Shown here in pieces: positions 10,504 through 22,332 of a stretch of 64,000 nucleotides of DNA. The stretch is from Polytrichum commune. Lineage: Eukaryota; Streptophyta; Polytrichopsida; Polytrichales; Polytrichaceae. Numbering within the stretch: the stretch's first letter is position 1; each line of letters opens with the position of its first letter. A model generated the notes under the pieces. That model searched no databases, was not told the DNA's origin, and saw only the letters and a program-made list of their open reading frames with translations. Location of the stretch: the NCBI GenBank assembly GCA_950295325.1, contig OX485804.1, positions 36,568,429 through 36,632,428 on the forward strand. Reading direction: 5' to 3'. The translations under genes and the position numbers were made by a program.

Positions 10504-13500
10504 CGCACAACAACCCCCGCACCTCCTTGTCGTTCAATCCAATCTCCTTCTCCCCTCGCCGCTTCTCTTCAAGCCAATCTCGGCGCTTCTCTTCCGCTTT
10601 GCTTCTCCTTTGCTTGCACTCACAGTGACCTGGCTTCTCTTCCCCTGTTGCCTTCTCTCTCCTCGTCGCCTTGGCTTGCTCCAGCCCCGCTGCCGTCTCA
10701 CATGTCCCTAACTTATTAACATTGAACACGGTAGAGACCATGCAAAAACCAACACACCCCAACACCCTAAAATCTTGCACTATAAGTACATATTGATTTT
10801 GAGAATGTCCACCACAGTACCATTAGGCCCTTATGTTGGTTTTGGGTCATCAACTAATAAAATTTTGAGCATTTGTAATTTTGCATACATGAATTTTTTT
10901 TCTCACTTGGTTCTACAAAGTTGACCTTAACTCAACTACACTGGCACATAACAAACTAAATTGTGGTTTCTTACTAGTGTACCCAACTATCCACTGATCC
11001 TACGTGGAAGCATAAGTGACCAGGCTAATACTGCTATCCCCGAAGCTATAAAACTGAGCTAGTACACCGCCCTGTGAGTAGGGCCTTAGCCAGAGCCTTC
11101 TTTGGTGATTGGCTACTTTGTTAACACGATTGTCAAGCTCATTTTATAAATGGACTGCCACAAAAAGAGCTTTCCACTTTGGGAATATTTTCAACCACCT
11201 TAGGTCTTGTCAATTAAGGTCAATGTCCCACAACATTGCAGTAATCTTGCCCATTGCTAGTTTTAAACACATAGAGCATCAACAAGTGCACTTTGTATGA
11301 AGGCCAACATCCTTGTGGATGAAAAAGTCTAGACCTAGCGAACAAAATTGCTAGATATACTCTACATCTTGTGCCTCCCTCTCTTTGTCTAGGTTCGGTT
11401 TTTGGGAATGTATGTTGGTTCATGTGAACATTTCACAAGACGAATTATGCACTTTTAATTGACACTCAAAAACATGGCATCAATGTTTTTATTGCCATTT
11501 CCAATTCAATGTCAAATTGCCACATAAATGACAATGTGTATTTTTTGTTCAATTGGATGTGCTATGTTTATAAATGTGTCACAAACCTATGTAGATATTT
11601 TTGTCATAGTATATTCTTAGTTTATGTGTAGACGGGCCATCAACAATGTTGCTTTTGTGATACTTTGTTGTTCAAAATTTCAACATTTATAAAATATTTG
11701 TCTAGGCCTCATTATGATATGTTGTTGGTTTTTGGGACAATATAAATTCCAACTTCATTATATGTTAAGCATGGCCTACAAGTGACATATCAACATGTCA
11801 TATTGACATGTAATCATCAGACCAAGGAACAAATCGCACAAATATGCACACATCGTATAATTACAAAAGGAAAAGATACAATCATCTTTGTGCTAAAGCT
11901 TTGCCCTATTATAATGACGTGTAGCATCAGGGCAAAGATGCAATTACCAAATAAATGTGTGGGGGAAATGAGATTAAAATTTTAGTGCACGCATGGGAAT
12001 GCGACCAATTGAAGCCAACAAGTGTGGAATATTTAGATTGTTATTTTATAGGAGCAAAGTAAAGTTGTATTGTGATGCTATAGACGGGTATGAGAATATG
12101 ATAATAAGACATGATATTATCTTTGAACATATGGAGACTTGGAATGTGTCATTTTCATTGATTACACTGATAAACAACTATGCCAAAAAGTACCACAACC
12201 GAAAACATGGTACCACTAGTAGAAAACTATGTCCAAATTAAAAGAAATTACAATCGCAAAATGAAAAAGAAAAATTTGTAGCCGTTTATCATGGATGATA
12301 TGTTGTGGTTGCAAAGTGAGGTGTGAAGCAATGTGTATTTCGGTTGAGTACTGCGACTTAGCTATTGGTTTTGGAGGAGTAGTCTCTCCTACTTGCGCGT
12401 GTGGTCTACTACCATGGGTACGAACAATGGCATTGATGTTTTGCAACCGGGTTTGCCACACTGACTCTTGGAGGGAGTGTTGGCTTGGCAATCTTCTGCC
12501 TCCAAGCGCATGTGCTTGTGAGCTCCAAATGGGTCGGTATTGGTGATCATTGGCAACGCAATTCACTAAATAATCCCATGGTAGTAACGTCAATCTTGGA
12601 TACAGCACTAGGTGCAAGAAATCTCACATTCTTGCGAGCTTCCTGAAAAATCATGGCAAGACACATGCACCTCCATTTTTGAGGTTCTCAGAACATGTGA
12701 GGAAGCTCCTCTATGATGTATGTGCAGAAAGGCATTTCTTGTGAATTTTAGACTTGAAAAGTCCTAAAGCTTGGCTAAGGTACACGCAAAGGTTGGTTCA
12801 CCTTCCAAAACCTCTTGAACAAACTCTTGATTCACAAACCAGGGATTGATTCGAGTTCTTCGCTACAAGCTCAGTCATGGTTCTTGTGTGTCAGTTCATT
12901 ATTTTGACAAGTTGAAGACCTGCAATAAGCATGGGAAGTGATTGCCATTCAACTGTCATCCTAGAATTACTGGTTAACCAGATTTGTTTATTCGGTGTAC
13001 ACTTTCCACCTACATGCTTATTGCAGGTCATTGCTGTTGATTCTAGTGTATATGCTCAATAGTGGTTTCTCTGATTTCCCCTTTGAGGTTATAGCAAACC
13101 TCCCAACCAGTGAATGGATGTCCCAGCAGAATTACTACAGTTGTTAAGCCCACCACTCATATCTTTGCAGTACCGTTTTATAAGAATGCAATATAGATTG
13201 AATCACAAACACACTTCCTAAAAGCAGCATTGGAGTACGTAAGCTGAAATTGCAATAAATAAAATGAGACCATGATTATAAGTTATTCATTATAAAAAAA
13301 ACTCACCATCAAAAACAAATTACAACAAAAACAAAAACTCCATACAACTACCAACCACCCAATTAGTATTGAGAAGTACAATTGTATTGCTATATAGATG
13401 TTCAACCTGAAAAATTCGATACTGATATTGAACAATCCTCCAGTATTGCAACTAGAGAGCTATCTCTCACTATGATCTTTCATGTGAAACAGTATCAAAT

Positions 13501-13757
13501 TTGATGCTGGTCTAAAATGTCAAATAACTTGGAGCTTCCATGAAATTAGGTGTCCAAGTTTTCAGGGCCAAATGTTGGTAAAATGGATAGATAAGTGTCG
13601 AAATAATGAGACAATGTCAAAGATTTTACAAGTCGTAATTGAAAAACAAATTTCTTCATCTTTGAGTGTACCTTATGTAGTCCCACAAGGAGCTTCACAA
13701 GAAATGTAAGCAACACTCTGCCGGTTTTGCAAATGCCCTCTTAGAGGAGATGAAAAA
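10504..13757. other. intergenic DNA between prefoldin 5 and invertase
   Basis: The first few hundred bases should hold the prefoldin 5 promoter and 5' UTR: CT/GA-rich sequence, with frames on both strands that are shadows of exon 1. Beyond about 10.8 kb I see AT-rich sequence with no recognisable gene. A 133-codon frame on the minus strand at 12216-12617 has no family signature and no splice-linked partners. Confidence 0.5.
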
Positions 13758-16700
13758 TTATACAATAAAAATGTCTCGTGACAGTTTAGATTTGTTTTTC
13801 CTGCGAGGGTTCATCTCCATTGCACATGCAATGGAAGCGGAAACATCGTCATCTTCACATGTAAGCCACTTTGCCGCTTCTGGATTTTTCAGCATCAACT
13901 TTGCCGTTAAATAACCTGCAATTGACCAGGTTTGGTATAGGCGAGCTTGTTTCCCAATGAATCGACCGGTTCTTGTATCATAGTATTCAGGCCACCAGTC
14001 TCGCGAAAGACGCTTCTCAGCAACTGCAACAGCTCTCTCTGCAAGATCGGAACGACCCATTTTGATGCAAGCAACGGTAAATTGCCATAGAAGTGTTGGC
14101 CATGAACCTCCATTGTGATAAGACCAAGCTCTGCACACATTTAAAACAGAGCCCACATTAGTCTTAGCATCCTATGCAGTACAGAAGCTCAATTGAATAA
14201 TATAGAAGAGGTTTGACATAGTTCCAACAACTCGAAATGCACAAAATTCACTGTTAAGGGGGCACTATACAATAGACCTTGAGGGCCCGCTACTATTCAA
14301 ATCTAAAATATCTCATTTTTGGAAAAAGTGGAGATTGTCCCATTTCACTCTACATTAATGCTCTAGGGCCTTAAATGACTAAGAAAGTTTGAATAGAAGA
14401 TATGCCTATAAGAAGTACTACATGGTATGCAATCGACAATGTTTAATGGCCTTCCGGATTTTGCACAGAAACCAGGAGACCATGACACCTCAAAGTGAAT
14501 CTTGCAATTCTTGATTTATTAAAATTTGTTGTGTAGTAGGGCCCACGTGAATAGGTGGTAATGAAATAACATTTGGTTGGGAGCCCGGCCATTTATGTCT
14601 TTAGACTACAGTTCAAGACCCATGACCAAACAAATTTCAATTTCAAAAAATTATGATACGGCCTATGGATGAGTCTCAAGGGCCCTAACAATTTCATGAT
14701 CACAGCCCTTGGCCAAAGTGTGAAATGGTCCTATATTTTAAACCCAACACTATCAAATCCAAGGTTGGTTAGAGCCAGATACAAACAAATTGTTAAGGAA
14801 AACAATATGAAAGGAAGTGATTTCTGACATGATTGCAAGCATGTTTTTTCACAAAACATTTAAGCTTCTACAGGAAGAACTTAAAAGTTTCATGCAAGAA
14901 ACGCCACAAAGTGCCTTAGAACTATAAAGCCAAAGTCAATTAACAGTCAACTCCATCTCCTTTCAGGGGACGAATTCAGGGAGTGCAGGGCCAAGTACGG
15001 TATATAAAGTGTGCTGGGAATAAACCAAGCGAGGAATAAAAAAATGGGAGTATTACTTACGTATTTTTTGGGTCTGCACCAGTAATAATGCGCCATTCAT
15101 CTTCTGTAAGGGCAGGGAAACAAATCTTAACAGGCATATTACCAATGAGATCCTCCCACTTCAATTCCACAAGCTCAAGTATTTCTTTAGCCTGTTCCTT
15201 TGTAGCCAATGAACTAGTAATGGACCATATGTTGCCAAGAGTGAACCACCGAAAGTCCATATGTGCAGGTTGCAAATTGCCTATAAAATATCCTCCATGT
15301 TCCGGCATCCATTCCAGCAACCACTGTGACACTTGCTCTGGGTAGATATTGAATTTGTTGGTAGCTTCCGGGGAGTACTCCTCAGTCTTGTAACGGCAGA
15401 TTTCATTCAATTTGTTTATGTCTAACCAATAGTATTCTTGTATGTGAAAAGCCAATGCAGCTAACCTTGAATTTATCAACCTTATCAACTCATGTGCTTC
15501 GGGCAAGAGCATCTCCCGTGCACATTGAAGTGCATGAAAGAACAAAGCCTGCAAGGTGCATAGTATAGGAGTTACAACATTGAACCAATATATGGTTGCA
15601 ATTTGCATGCAACAATCTGGATTGCAGTAACTAAGGTGAAATGCTAGCGAACATGCATACTGCTATTTGTAACTACTTATGGATAACAATAAAGAGAAGT
15701 TGAAACTCCTTATAAACTGAAGTGTGGATGCAAGAACAGTCTAGAGTATTGACTTGGATGAGAACCAAAGAATAAAGATAAGCAGTCAGAATGCGCAATA
15801 CAAACAAATATAATAGAGTTATCTGTAAGTCTCCAGGTCAAACTCCAGGTGAGTTGGCTAAAAGGTGAGTTTGAAAGCTTATAAGGTAGAGGGTGCTAAA
15901 ACCAACACCCCATCCAAAACCAACACCTATAAACGCCTCCCAATTGCCAACACTCTACAACCTTGAACCGTACCCGGCGGTGTAGGAGTGTCTGGGCCCA
16001 CGAAGTGATGGTTTTAGGTGCCATTAGTGGTGCCACCTCATAGCGGCCTCCATGACCTTCATGTAGGGTATGTAACGGGCTCCACTCTATCTCGGGTTGG
16101 TTCAAGGTGGGATTAGGGTGGCTTGTCAATGCCTATTCTAGTCATTCTATTCACAACGCCAAGGAGGTAGGCCCACAAAGCACAAAAGGGTCATTTCCCG
16201 GGGTGCAAAGGGGGTCGGTTCCCGGGATGCAAGGTGATAGTTTTGCAAGCGAACCGGGAGGGATCATGGAGGTAGCCGTGTGGCTTTGCATACCATTACT
16301 ACTTGGGCTTTGATGTAGTTTGGGTCTAGTACCCAACTATGTTGTGTTGGTTCTAGGCAATGAAGGTGGGGGTCCTCATCATATGCGAGGTTGCCATACA
16401 CGGGGCCTATGGATTGGTATAAGGAAGCTAGTAGTTTTGACTTCGAATATTCATCAAATATTCAATTGAGACTAAAAATATTTTTTCTTTCTTGATACCT
16501 ATGTTTAGCCCAAAGGCTAATATGAATATATATTTTATATATCAACCACATAGCCATATGTATGTGCAATAGCTTAAAGTGTTGGTTTAAGCACCCTCTA
16601 CCTTACATAAAGTCGCCTAAGTTTTCTTAATGCTTATAGTAGCATGCTAAGAGAGTGGGGCGGGCTAATAAAGTCTTAATTTGGTCCCCTTTGAGGGGCT

Positions 16701-18719
16701 TCACAGACGACTCTAATATCCTTCAATGTTGCAAAATGTTAGAAACCAAGGACATATATAAAACTAGTTGCTCTGTTCTCAAAAGACTCACATCCAAAAT
16801 TCTAAAAGCGCACCTGAATTTCAAGAGGATGTCCATGTATTCCCATGCGCCGATCAATCATGCATGACCCATCTGTCACCAACAAAGTCGGGAACATGTC
16901 GAAGCCATCCGCCAAGCACAACTTCAATATCATTTTCATTCCGGTTTGCACATCCACTCTGTCTTGCAATGAAGTGTCTCTCGTGCACTTACCGTACGCC
17001 CTTAATAATATGATCCACCAAAGACCTGTAAATCTCAAGCAATTTACAATTCAAAACAATGGCCAATCATATTCTCCATAGCAACAATTGGTTGAAGCTG
17101 GGAGCATTTTCTTGAACTTCCATGAACTCCTGACTACAGTGATACATTTGAAGCAACAAGACACACAAAACCTACCTGAATCCACTGGAGCAACCCGACC
17201 AATGGCTGCCTCCCCAAAATCTGGAATCAAGACTTCCTCAGTTTCTGTTCCTCCATTACCGCCATCTATAAGAACTGTTTGCACCTTGAAGCTTGCTGGC
17301 ATCAAACCCTGACCTGGGCTGTAGCAATCCACTGTCTTCTCCCAGCTCTGTCAGATGAATAAAGATAACTTAGCAACTGAAAGAACATTGATACTCAGAC
17401 AAATGACCAGAAGCTGGCAATGCAAAGACTTCCTTCTCCTTTTATGCATGCAAAGCAGACTACAATACATGAGACATGGAGCACAAACAACAAAATAGAA
17501 GTGGAGCGGACCTTATTAAACAACAACTTTGTTTTGGATGTAAAGTGACTTCTCTTTTGCTCCGGACAATCATGAAAGTGCTCACAATCACCATCTTTTG
17601 ATTTTGGCTTAAATTGTCACACGTACCATTAAGGAAATCCAGTAACTGAGAATTCATAGTATGCAAACAGTAGTATGTTGCACAGTAGAGGTCAGCATGT
17701 GGGCATGAGAAAGCCCGGATCAGAGCTTACTATGAAGCATACTTCCTCAATCTCCAATTGTAACAGAATCCTACTACTGGGATTCCACTTGCAACAGAAA
17801 CATACTTATGTTTTGGGAGTAGTCTGTTCAATAACATGATCAAGCTCATCTCACCAAGCACAACAACTTTCATATCAGGTTTGATCGATCTCAACTCACC
17901 AAAACCCATGAACATAAATGTTACCAATGATGTTTCTCAGTAGGGTCAAAAGCAGCTAATCTACGCAGCAATGAAATTTACATAAGGGCAAAAGAAAGGG
18001 CAATAATGATAAGTTACCTGGAGTTGGAGAGTGTGGAGGAGGAAGTTGTGCACAATGTCATGTTCTCCTTTGAGCATGAATGCGATGGCGGACGGAATGA
18101 AATCTCGAATAAAAACTTGATCATAGTTCAAGGGGTTAGGGTCAGTCGGATCATTGGCAGCAATAGTTCCAACTGGCTCCCCGCAATAAGTTGCCACCGC
18201 CTGCTTCAACAAATCCCAAGCCTCTTTCTCAAACTCGCTCTCATCTTCTTCTTGTACCGTTTCCGAAGGGCAGGGTGCACGGTTTTGCTTTTCAACAGGA
18301 TCCGTCAATGGCCGAGGGTACTCTCCCACAATAAGATCGCCTGTGGGTTCGACCTTGGGGTTCAAGTAAACCCTCTCAGAAATTCTGGTTGCTGATGGAG
18401 CTGGCCCCATAGCCTCGTCTTGCCAAACCTTCCTGCCTTGCACGGCGCCATAGTCGACCACCCCGCCTTGCCCTCCTGCCAAACTATGAGAATGCTGTTC
18501 ACATCGAACACATGTCGGAGATGTTCGTTTTTTTATTTGGATGGAAGCTTTCAAGTGGTGTGCGCTCAATGCCCAAGAATTTTGAGAAGAAAGACTAGAG
18601 AGGAGGGTTTGTTGCTGCATCAAGCTTGATCGATGTCGATTGAATTGTGGGCTCAAGGAGAAGGAACACTGGCAGCCTATTGCTGCCAACGAATCTACCA
18701 AATAAGTGCTTGAATTCAT
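13758..18719 (-). CDS. alkaline/neutral invertase (GH100), organelle-targeted alpha-clade type
   Basis: Five exons, 18018-18719, 17176-17347, 16814-17025, 15061-15548 and 13758-14130, give 648 aa. The start is the ATG at 18719 ([10 protein letters not shown]); the frame extends to 18764 only through non-ATG codons. Residues 1 to about 110 form a Ser-rich, weakly conserved leader. The catalytic (alpha/alpha)6-barrel begins near [10 protein letters not shown] (167). It shows [10 protein letters not shown] (198-207), SWEKTVDC and [12 protein letters not shown] from 235, [31 protein letters not shown] ending at 362, [30 protein letters not shown] (527-540) and [16 protein letters not shown]. These are hallmark GH100 blocks. 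The enzyme hydrolyses sucrose to glucose and fructose (family knowledge); the long leader suggests plastid or mitochondrion. At the last junction the common NTPWSYH reads NTAWSYH, a minor change. Introns 3 and 4 carry MITE-like insertions. Confidence 0.95.
14258..14731. mobile_element. possible diverged family-D MITE in invertase intron 4
   Basis: The right edge, read on the opposite strand, is GGACCATTTCACACTTTGGC, close to the family-D end GGGCCACTTCACACTATGGC. The left edge (GGGGGCACTATACAATAGACC) is a weaker match. No clean target duplication is seen (TAA against TAT). Part of the interior (GGGCCCACRTGAATARG and TGGTAATGAAAT) recurs near 39630-39660. Confidence 0.35.
15884..16603. mobile_element. 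720-bp terminal-inverted-repeat element in invertase intron 3
   Basis: The left end AGGTAGAGGGTGCTAAAACC is mirrored at the right end, whose reverse complement is AGGTAGAGGGTGCTTAAACC. The match runs on through CAACAC, giving about 26 bp of inverted repeat with one mismatch. TA flanks both ends, but because TAAGGT...ACCTTA is itself symmetrical the TA duplication is only suggestive. The interior has no transposase-like frame, so this is a non-autonomous DNA element of the MITE type, of unclear superfamily. It is spliced out with the intron. Confidence 0.7.
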
Positions 18720-18929
18720 GTAAAAGAAGCTTATTGGCACCAATCTGTGAACCTCCAGATACAAATTCTTCCCACCAAAAACTCTAAATGCAATGCAATG
18801 CGTCGATTTTGACTTATATCACCCGGGCCCATAAAACAGGCGACATGAACAGCCCAAAGGCTAACCCGAGCAACCCCAATCCGAGAAACCCCAACAAACT
18901 CGGTTCTTCTCTTTCAAACCAAAAACTAA

Positions 18930-19084
18930 GGTTCGGACTCTGCCTCCCAATGCAAATTGAGTAAAGAGATTGACCCCCAATTTCCAAGGTATAGCCACAA
19001 GTTCCAAGGTATACCTTGCTATACAAAATAATAGATTCTTACTTACATCTAAATTATTACAAGTTTTGGTAGTGGAGATGAAAA

Positions 19085-19136
<52 letters not shown>

Positions 19137-19560
19137 TGTTTCTCTTTTTCGAAGCAAAAACCAAGCTGATATTCCTACAAACCCAATAACCCAACCTTCA
19201 CACTCTGCCTCCCAATGCAAATTGAGCAACGAGGTAAACCCCCAATTTCCAAGCTAAACCCACAACTACTTCACATGCCTTGCTATTGGAGACGAGAGAC
19301 CCTGATGCTTCTACTTACAACTAAGTTATTACAAGCTCCGGAGGTGTTTAATCAATCCAATTGAGACCAATCACCCAACCTTCTTCACACTCTGCCTCCC
19401 TCCCAATGCAAACAGGACGAGAAGCACGAGCAAAGAGGCAACTGAACCCCCAATCTCCAATGCAAACCCACAACGGCTTGCGTGCCTTGCTATATGTTAT
19501 AGCAAACTCTGATATTTCTACTCACACCTAATAAGATATAACAAATTCCTCAAGTGGAGC
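18930..19560. repeat. three-copy upstream module of the invertase gene with a (GA)n tract
   Basis: The phrase CTCTGCCTCCCAATGCAAA (one copy with an extra CTCC) recurs at about 18939, 19204 and 19391. Each is followed by CCCCCAATYTCCAA, a short variable part, CCTTGCTAT and a Y-rich segment ending in TATTACAA or ATATAACAA. A (GA)n microsatellite (19087-19132) lies between copies 1 and 2. The array sits 0.2-0.8 kb upstream of the invertase ATG, so it lies in the promoter or a 5' UTR. Confidence 0.75.
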
Positions 19561-20002
19561 TCCCGAAGAGACAGTATAGTATGGTGGATCGCAGGAAGCG
19601 GGAGGCCGGGAAGAAGAGGGAGAAAGGAAGAAGCTATTAGAAGAGAGCAAGAGCTTTTATGGACGCGACTGACCTTCGCAACGAGAAGGGACACTCCTGC
19701 TTCTGTTCACGCGGCGGCTCTAAGATCTACGTATCGCCTAGATTTCGGGTCGCCGGGGAGCGTCGGGATTGTAGACACGTGGGGGAGGCGCCCTCTTCAA
19801 TGGGCCAATGACGGGTTGTTTCCAAATTGTTGGACCGGGTGATGGGGACCAACATGTCTTCCCTTTGTCATTGGATGGTTGTGGGCCAATGAGACATGAG
19901 GAGTGTTTTCTTTTTTGTATGGGATGACTTGGATTAGAAACAAGCAACCTCTTGTTTGTTGGTTGTTGGCCGCTTCATTAACTTATAGCCCACCCACACT
20001 TA
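19561..20002. other. spacer with a copy of a dispersed GGGGACCAACATG repeat
   Basis: Around 19800-19910 the sequence TTGTTGGACCGGGTGATGGG and the following ACCAACATGTCTTCCCTTTGT match a second copy at about 21880-21980 and a degraded one at about 21205-21260. This is a dispersed repeat family. Reverse-strand reading frames there are by-products of the repeat and show no gene. Confidence 0.55.
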
Positions 20003-20531
20003 TGCCCCCTCCCCACTTGACTTTTACCAAATAATTAAAGTATTTCCTAAAAACTGGGGTAAAGCTCCCTTGGTTATAGCGGATGCATCCGGATGCACCT
20101 AATGCACCTACAAGAACTTGCTCCAGAGATTTTTCAAGCAGGTTGTAGTTAAGTAGCTTTCACACATGTTCGTTGTTTGGTCTACCAGGCAGAGCAATGA
20201 ATGTTAGATAGTTTTTGTCCCATCCTCAAATGCCTTACTACTCATTTATCTTATCATCGGTTTTTGTTAATGGAGCTCCTCGTGCCCTCGTAGCTAAGAC
20301 TAAAAGCAACCAATCACAAGAGCAGGAGGTGACACTTTTAAAGGTCGTACATTCTTGCCTCATGTCTAGGTACTGATGGGAGGGTCAGTGCTTGAAGATT
20401 AAAACCTCCACTTTTAAACCATGCCACATCATTTGCCAACTAGGTTGGGCACTAGATAATGTCGATGGTGTGAAGGTTGTGTTTTTAGAACCGACTTTTA
20501 GGCTTAGCTAAAGTCAAGTGGGGAGGGAGCA
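20003..20531. mobile_element. MITE family A, copy 1 (529 bp, TTA target duplication)
   Basis: The element starts TGCCCCCTCCCCACTTGACT, and its end reads the same in reverse complement with one change (TGCTCCCTCCCCACTTGACT), so the terminal inverted repeat is about 23 bp. Both sides are flanked by TTA (20000-20002 and 20532-20534). A second copy 37 kb away (57425-58601) is flanked by TAA. A 3-bp TWA duplication is the known signature of PIF/Harbinger elements. There is no coding capacity, so it is a non-autonomous, Tourist-like element by inference. Confidence 0.85.
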
Positions 20532-20534
20532 TTA

Positions 20535-21510
20535 CTGATGCAGGCCACCAATGAATGGTTCTTACCAGCAAGGGCCACTTTTAGAGTGAGAGCCACTAGA
20601 TGTAACCAGTGCTAGTACTCACCGTTCACTGATGGCCCGCACCGTTAAGTGTGGCTGGGCTATTATCAAACCATTTGATACCATCCCCACACATGATGGT
20701 GGGCATGGCCAAAATGATTAAAATTTTATACTTTATATTTTATTATATTAACCACTTTTCACCAGTAGTAGTATAGGAGAAATATTTTTCCTTGATGGTC
20801 GATTGGTAGGGTATGTACTTGGGTTTCTCAGAGAAAGAAGCAACCAATAAGTTAATTAGCCCCAAACTTATTGGTGCCAGTAAATGGAGTTTGATCGTTC
20901 ATTAAATTTTAACCAACACTAAATTTTAACTCAACATTGTTTATCATTCCTTTTTTAAAATAAGGGGATTATAGATTTATAGTGTTGCAATTATTGTCAC
21001 TTACCAAGTGTTTTTTCATCTAAATTTCAATCATCCATGTCAACATTTCATCATAAGGTGCTAACAGGAGAAGGTAGGGTTTTGGCCAATGGATGAACTC
21101 ATCCACTATCCATGGCAGTATTTGCTCATTTTATTCACAAGAAGTCTAATCCAAAAAGTTTCCATAGTGGCATAAAACATCATATGTTGTGTAGTTGTTT
21201 CTAAACTCTTGGACCAGGTGATGTTAACCAACATGCTTTTCTCTTGTAATTGGAGAGCAATGTCGGCGGAGATATTTGGGCATATAATCAGCCAAACTTT
21301 AGTGTTTCCAAGTCCAACTGGTTACATGTTTTGATCATTCGGTTTCTATTTTATTCATTTGAGTTAGTTGTATATAATAGATCCCTCTAAAATTATCGGT
21401 AAGTTCTCTAAAGTCTTGAACTTCAACCGGTTATTTCTCAAACTCATCGAGTTCATTTATCACTAGTGATCATTTCTCCCTATCCATTGATAAGGACAAC
21501 TCGAAACACA
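20535..21510. other. AT-rich intergenic DNA with repeat fragments
   Basis: No gene is visible. A degraded copy of the GGGGACCAACATG repeat lies near 21205-21260. The family with ACCGGTT and TTATTTCTCAAAC blocks, which recurs at 25.2-25.6, 47.5, 49.1-49.3 and 55.1-55.6 kb, is present at about 21290-21470. Confidence 0.5.
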
Positions 21511-21661
21511 TAACATTATTCAAATCCATAACATTGTTATGTGGGATTGACAATATTATATGGAATATTCCTCGTCTATATACGAGATATGGGAATATCC
21601 AAAATATTTTGTTGAATATTGTCGGTCCCACATAACAATGTTATAGATATGAATAATGTTA
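21511..21661. repeat. 151-bp foldback palindrome
   Basis: The first 36 bases (TAACATTATTCAAATCCATA, then ACATTGTTATGTGGGA) are nearly perfectly complementary to the last 36, and complementarity continues through GACAATATT and GGAATATTCC to a small centre with CTCGT and ACGAG. TA at both edges is compatible with a TA-inserting MITE, although the palindrome makes this non-diagnostic. A partial copy of one arm recurs at about 53047-53072. Confidence 0.8.
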
Positions 21662-21678
21662 AGCAAATAAAATAATAA

Positions 21679-21721
21679 CTATATATAACTATAACTATAT
21701 ATAACTATAACTATATATAAA
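21679..21721. repeat. AT-rich tandem repeat (AACTATATAT-type)
   Basis: TAACTATATA / TAACTA units are repeated directly next to the foldback at 21511-21661. Confidence 0.75.
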
Positions 21722-21980
21722 GTTGATTGTTGGCTGGTTCATTGTTCAACCATGTGGATTGTGGGGAGGAAGTGTCACTTGAACTTGAATGTTCTTTTAT
21801 AAGTTAGATCCTACATCCTACAATATATGATGTGCGTATGGGCATATGAGAGATCTAAATTGGTTGGGCCATCGGCTAGTTTGTTTTCAAGTTGTTGGAC
21901 TAGGTGGTGGGGACCAACATGTCTTTCCTTTGTGACTAGAGGATTGTGGGTCCCCATGGCCCAATGTGAGATGGGATTTA

Positions 21981-22332
21981 CACTCTAACCTCCCTAATAT
22001 CACGCATGTGGCAATCAAAGTGCATGTGATATTAAGGAGGGTTGCAATGTTGACATGAATGTGTGATAATAGAGAACTAGTGTAGCATATGATATTATGG
22101 AATAACACAACATAGCAACAACGATAGCAGTGACAATGATGACAACGTGATGTGTGCGAGCATGTGGTTTGGATTCTTCGGTGGATTACTTTCATCCCAA
22201 AGCCCATAATGTATGAGAGGGAAATGTGACAACAAGGAGGGAGATTTAAACCGAGTACATTTGTTCCCTACGGTTTCAGGATATAAATGAGGGAGTGACA
22301 TTACAGAGGGTGACATTATGTAGGTGAGGGTG
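21981..22332. mobile_element. MITE family B, copy 1 (352 bp, TA flanks)
   Basis: The element starts CACTCTAACCTCCCTAATAT and ends GAGGGTG, flanked by TA on both sides. A second copy at 31422-31904 has the same ends. Just inside the left end is a hairpin: CCTCCCTAATATCAC pairs with GTGATATTAAGGAGG across a 20-bp spacer. No protein is encoded. A TA duplication is typical of Tc1/mariner-derived Stowaway-type MITEs (family knowledge); the ends do not match the classic Stowaway CTCCCTC sequence. Confidence 0.75.

Noticed and set aside
10157..10780. Long frames on both strands over the prefoldin 5 first exon
   Set aside because: They are shadows of the coding exon and its CT/GA-rich 5' flank; only the frame starting at 10503 splices into the conserved prefoldin protein.
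12216..12617. 133-codon minus-strand frame
   Set aside because: No recognisable domain, no suitable splice partners and no conserved neighbour.
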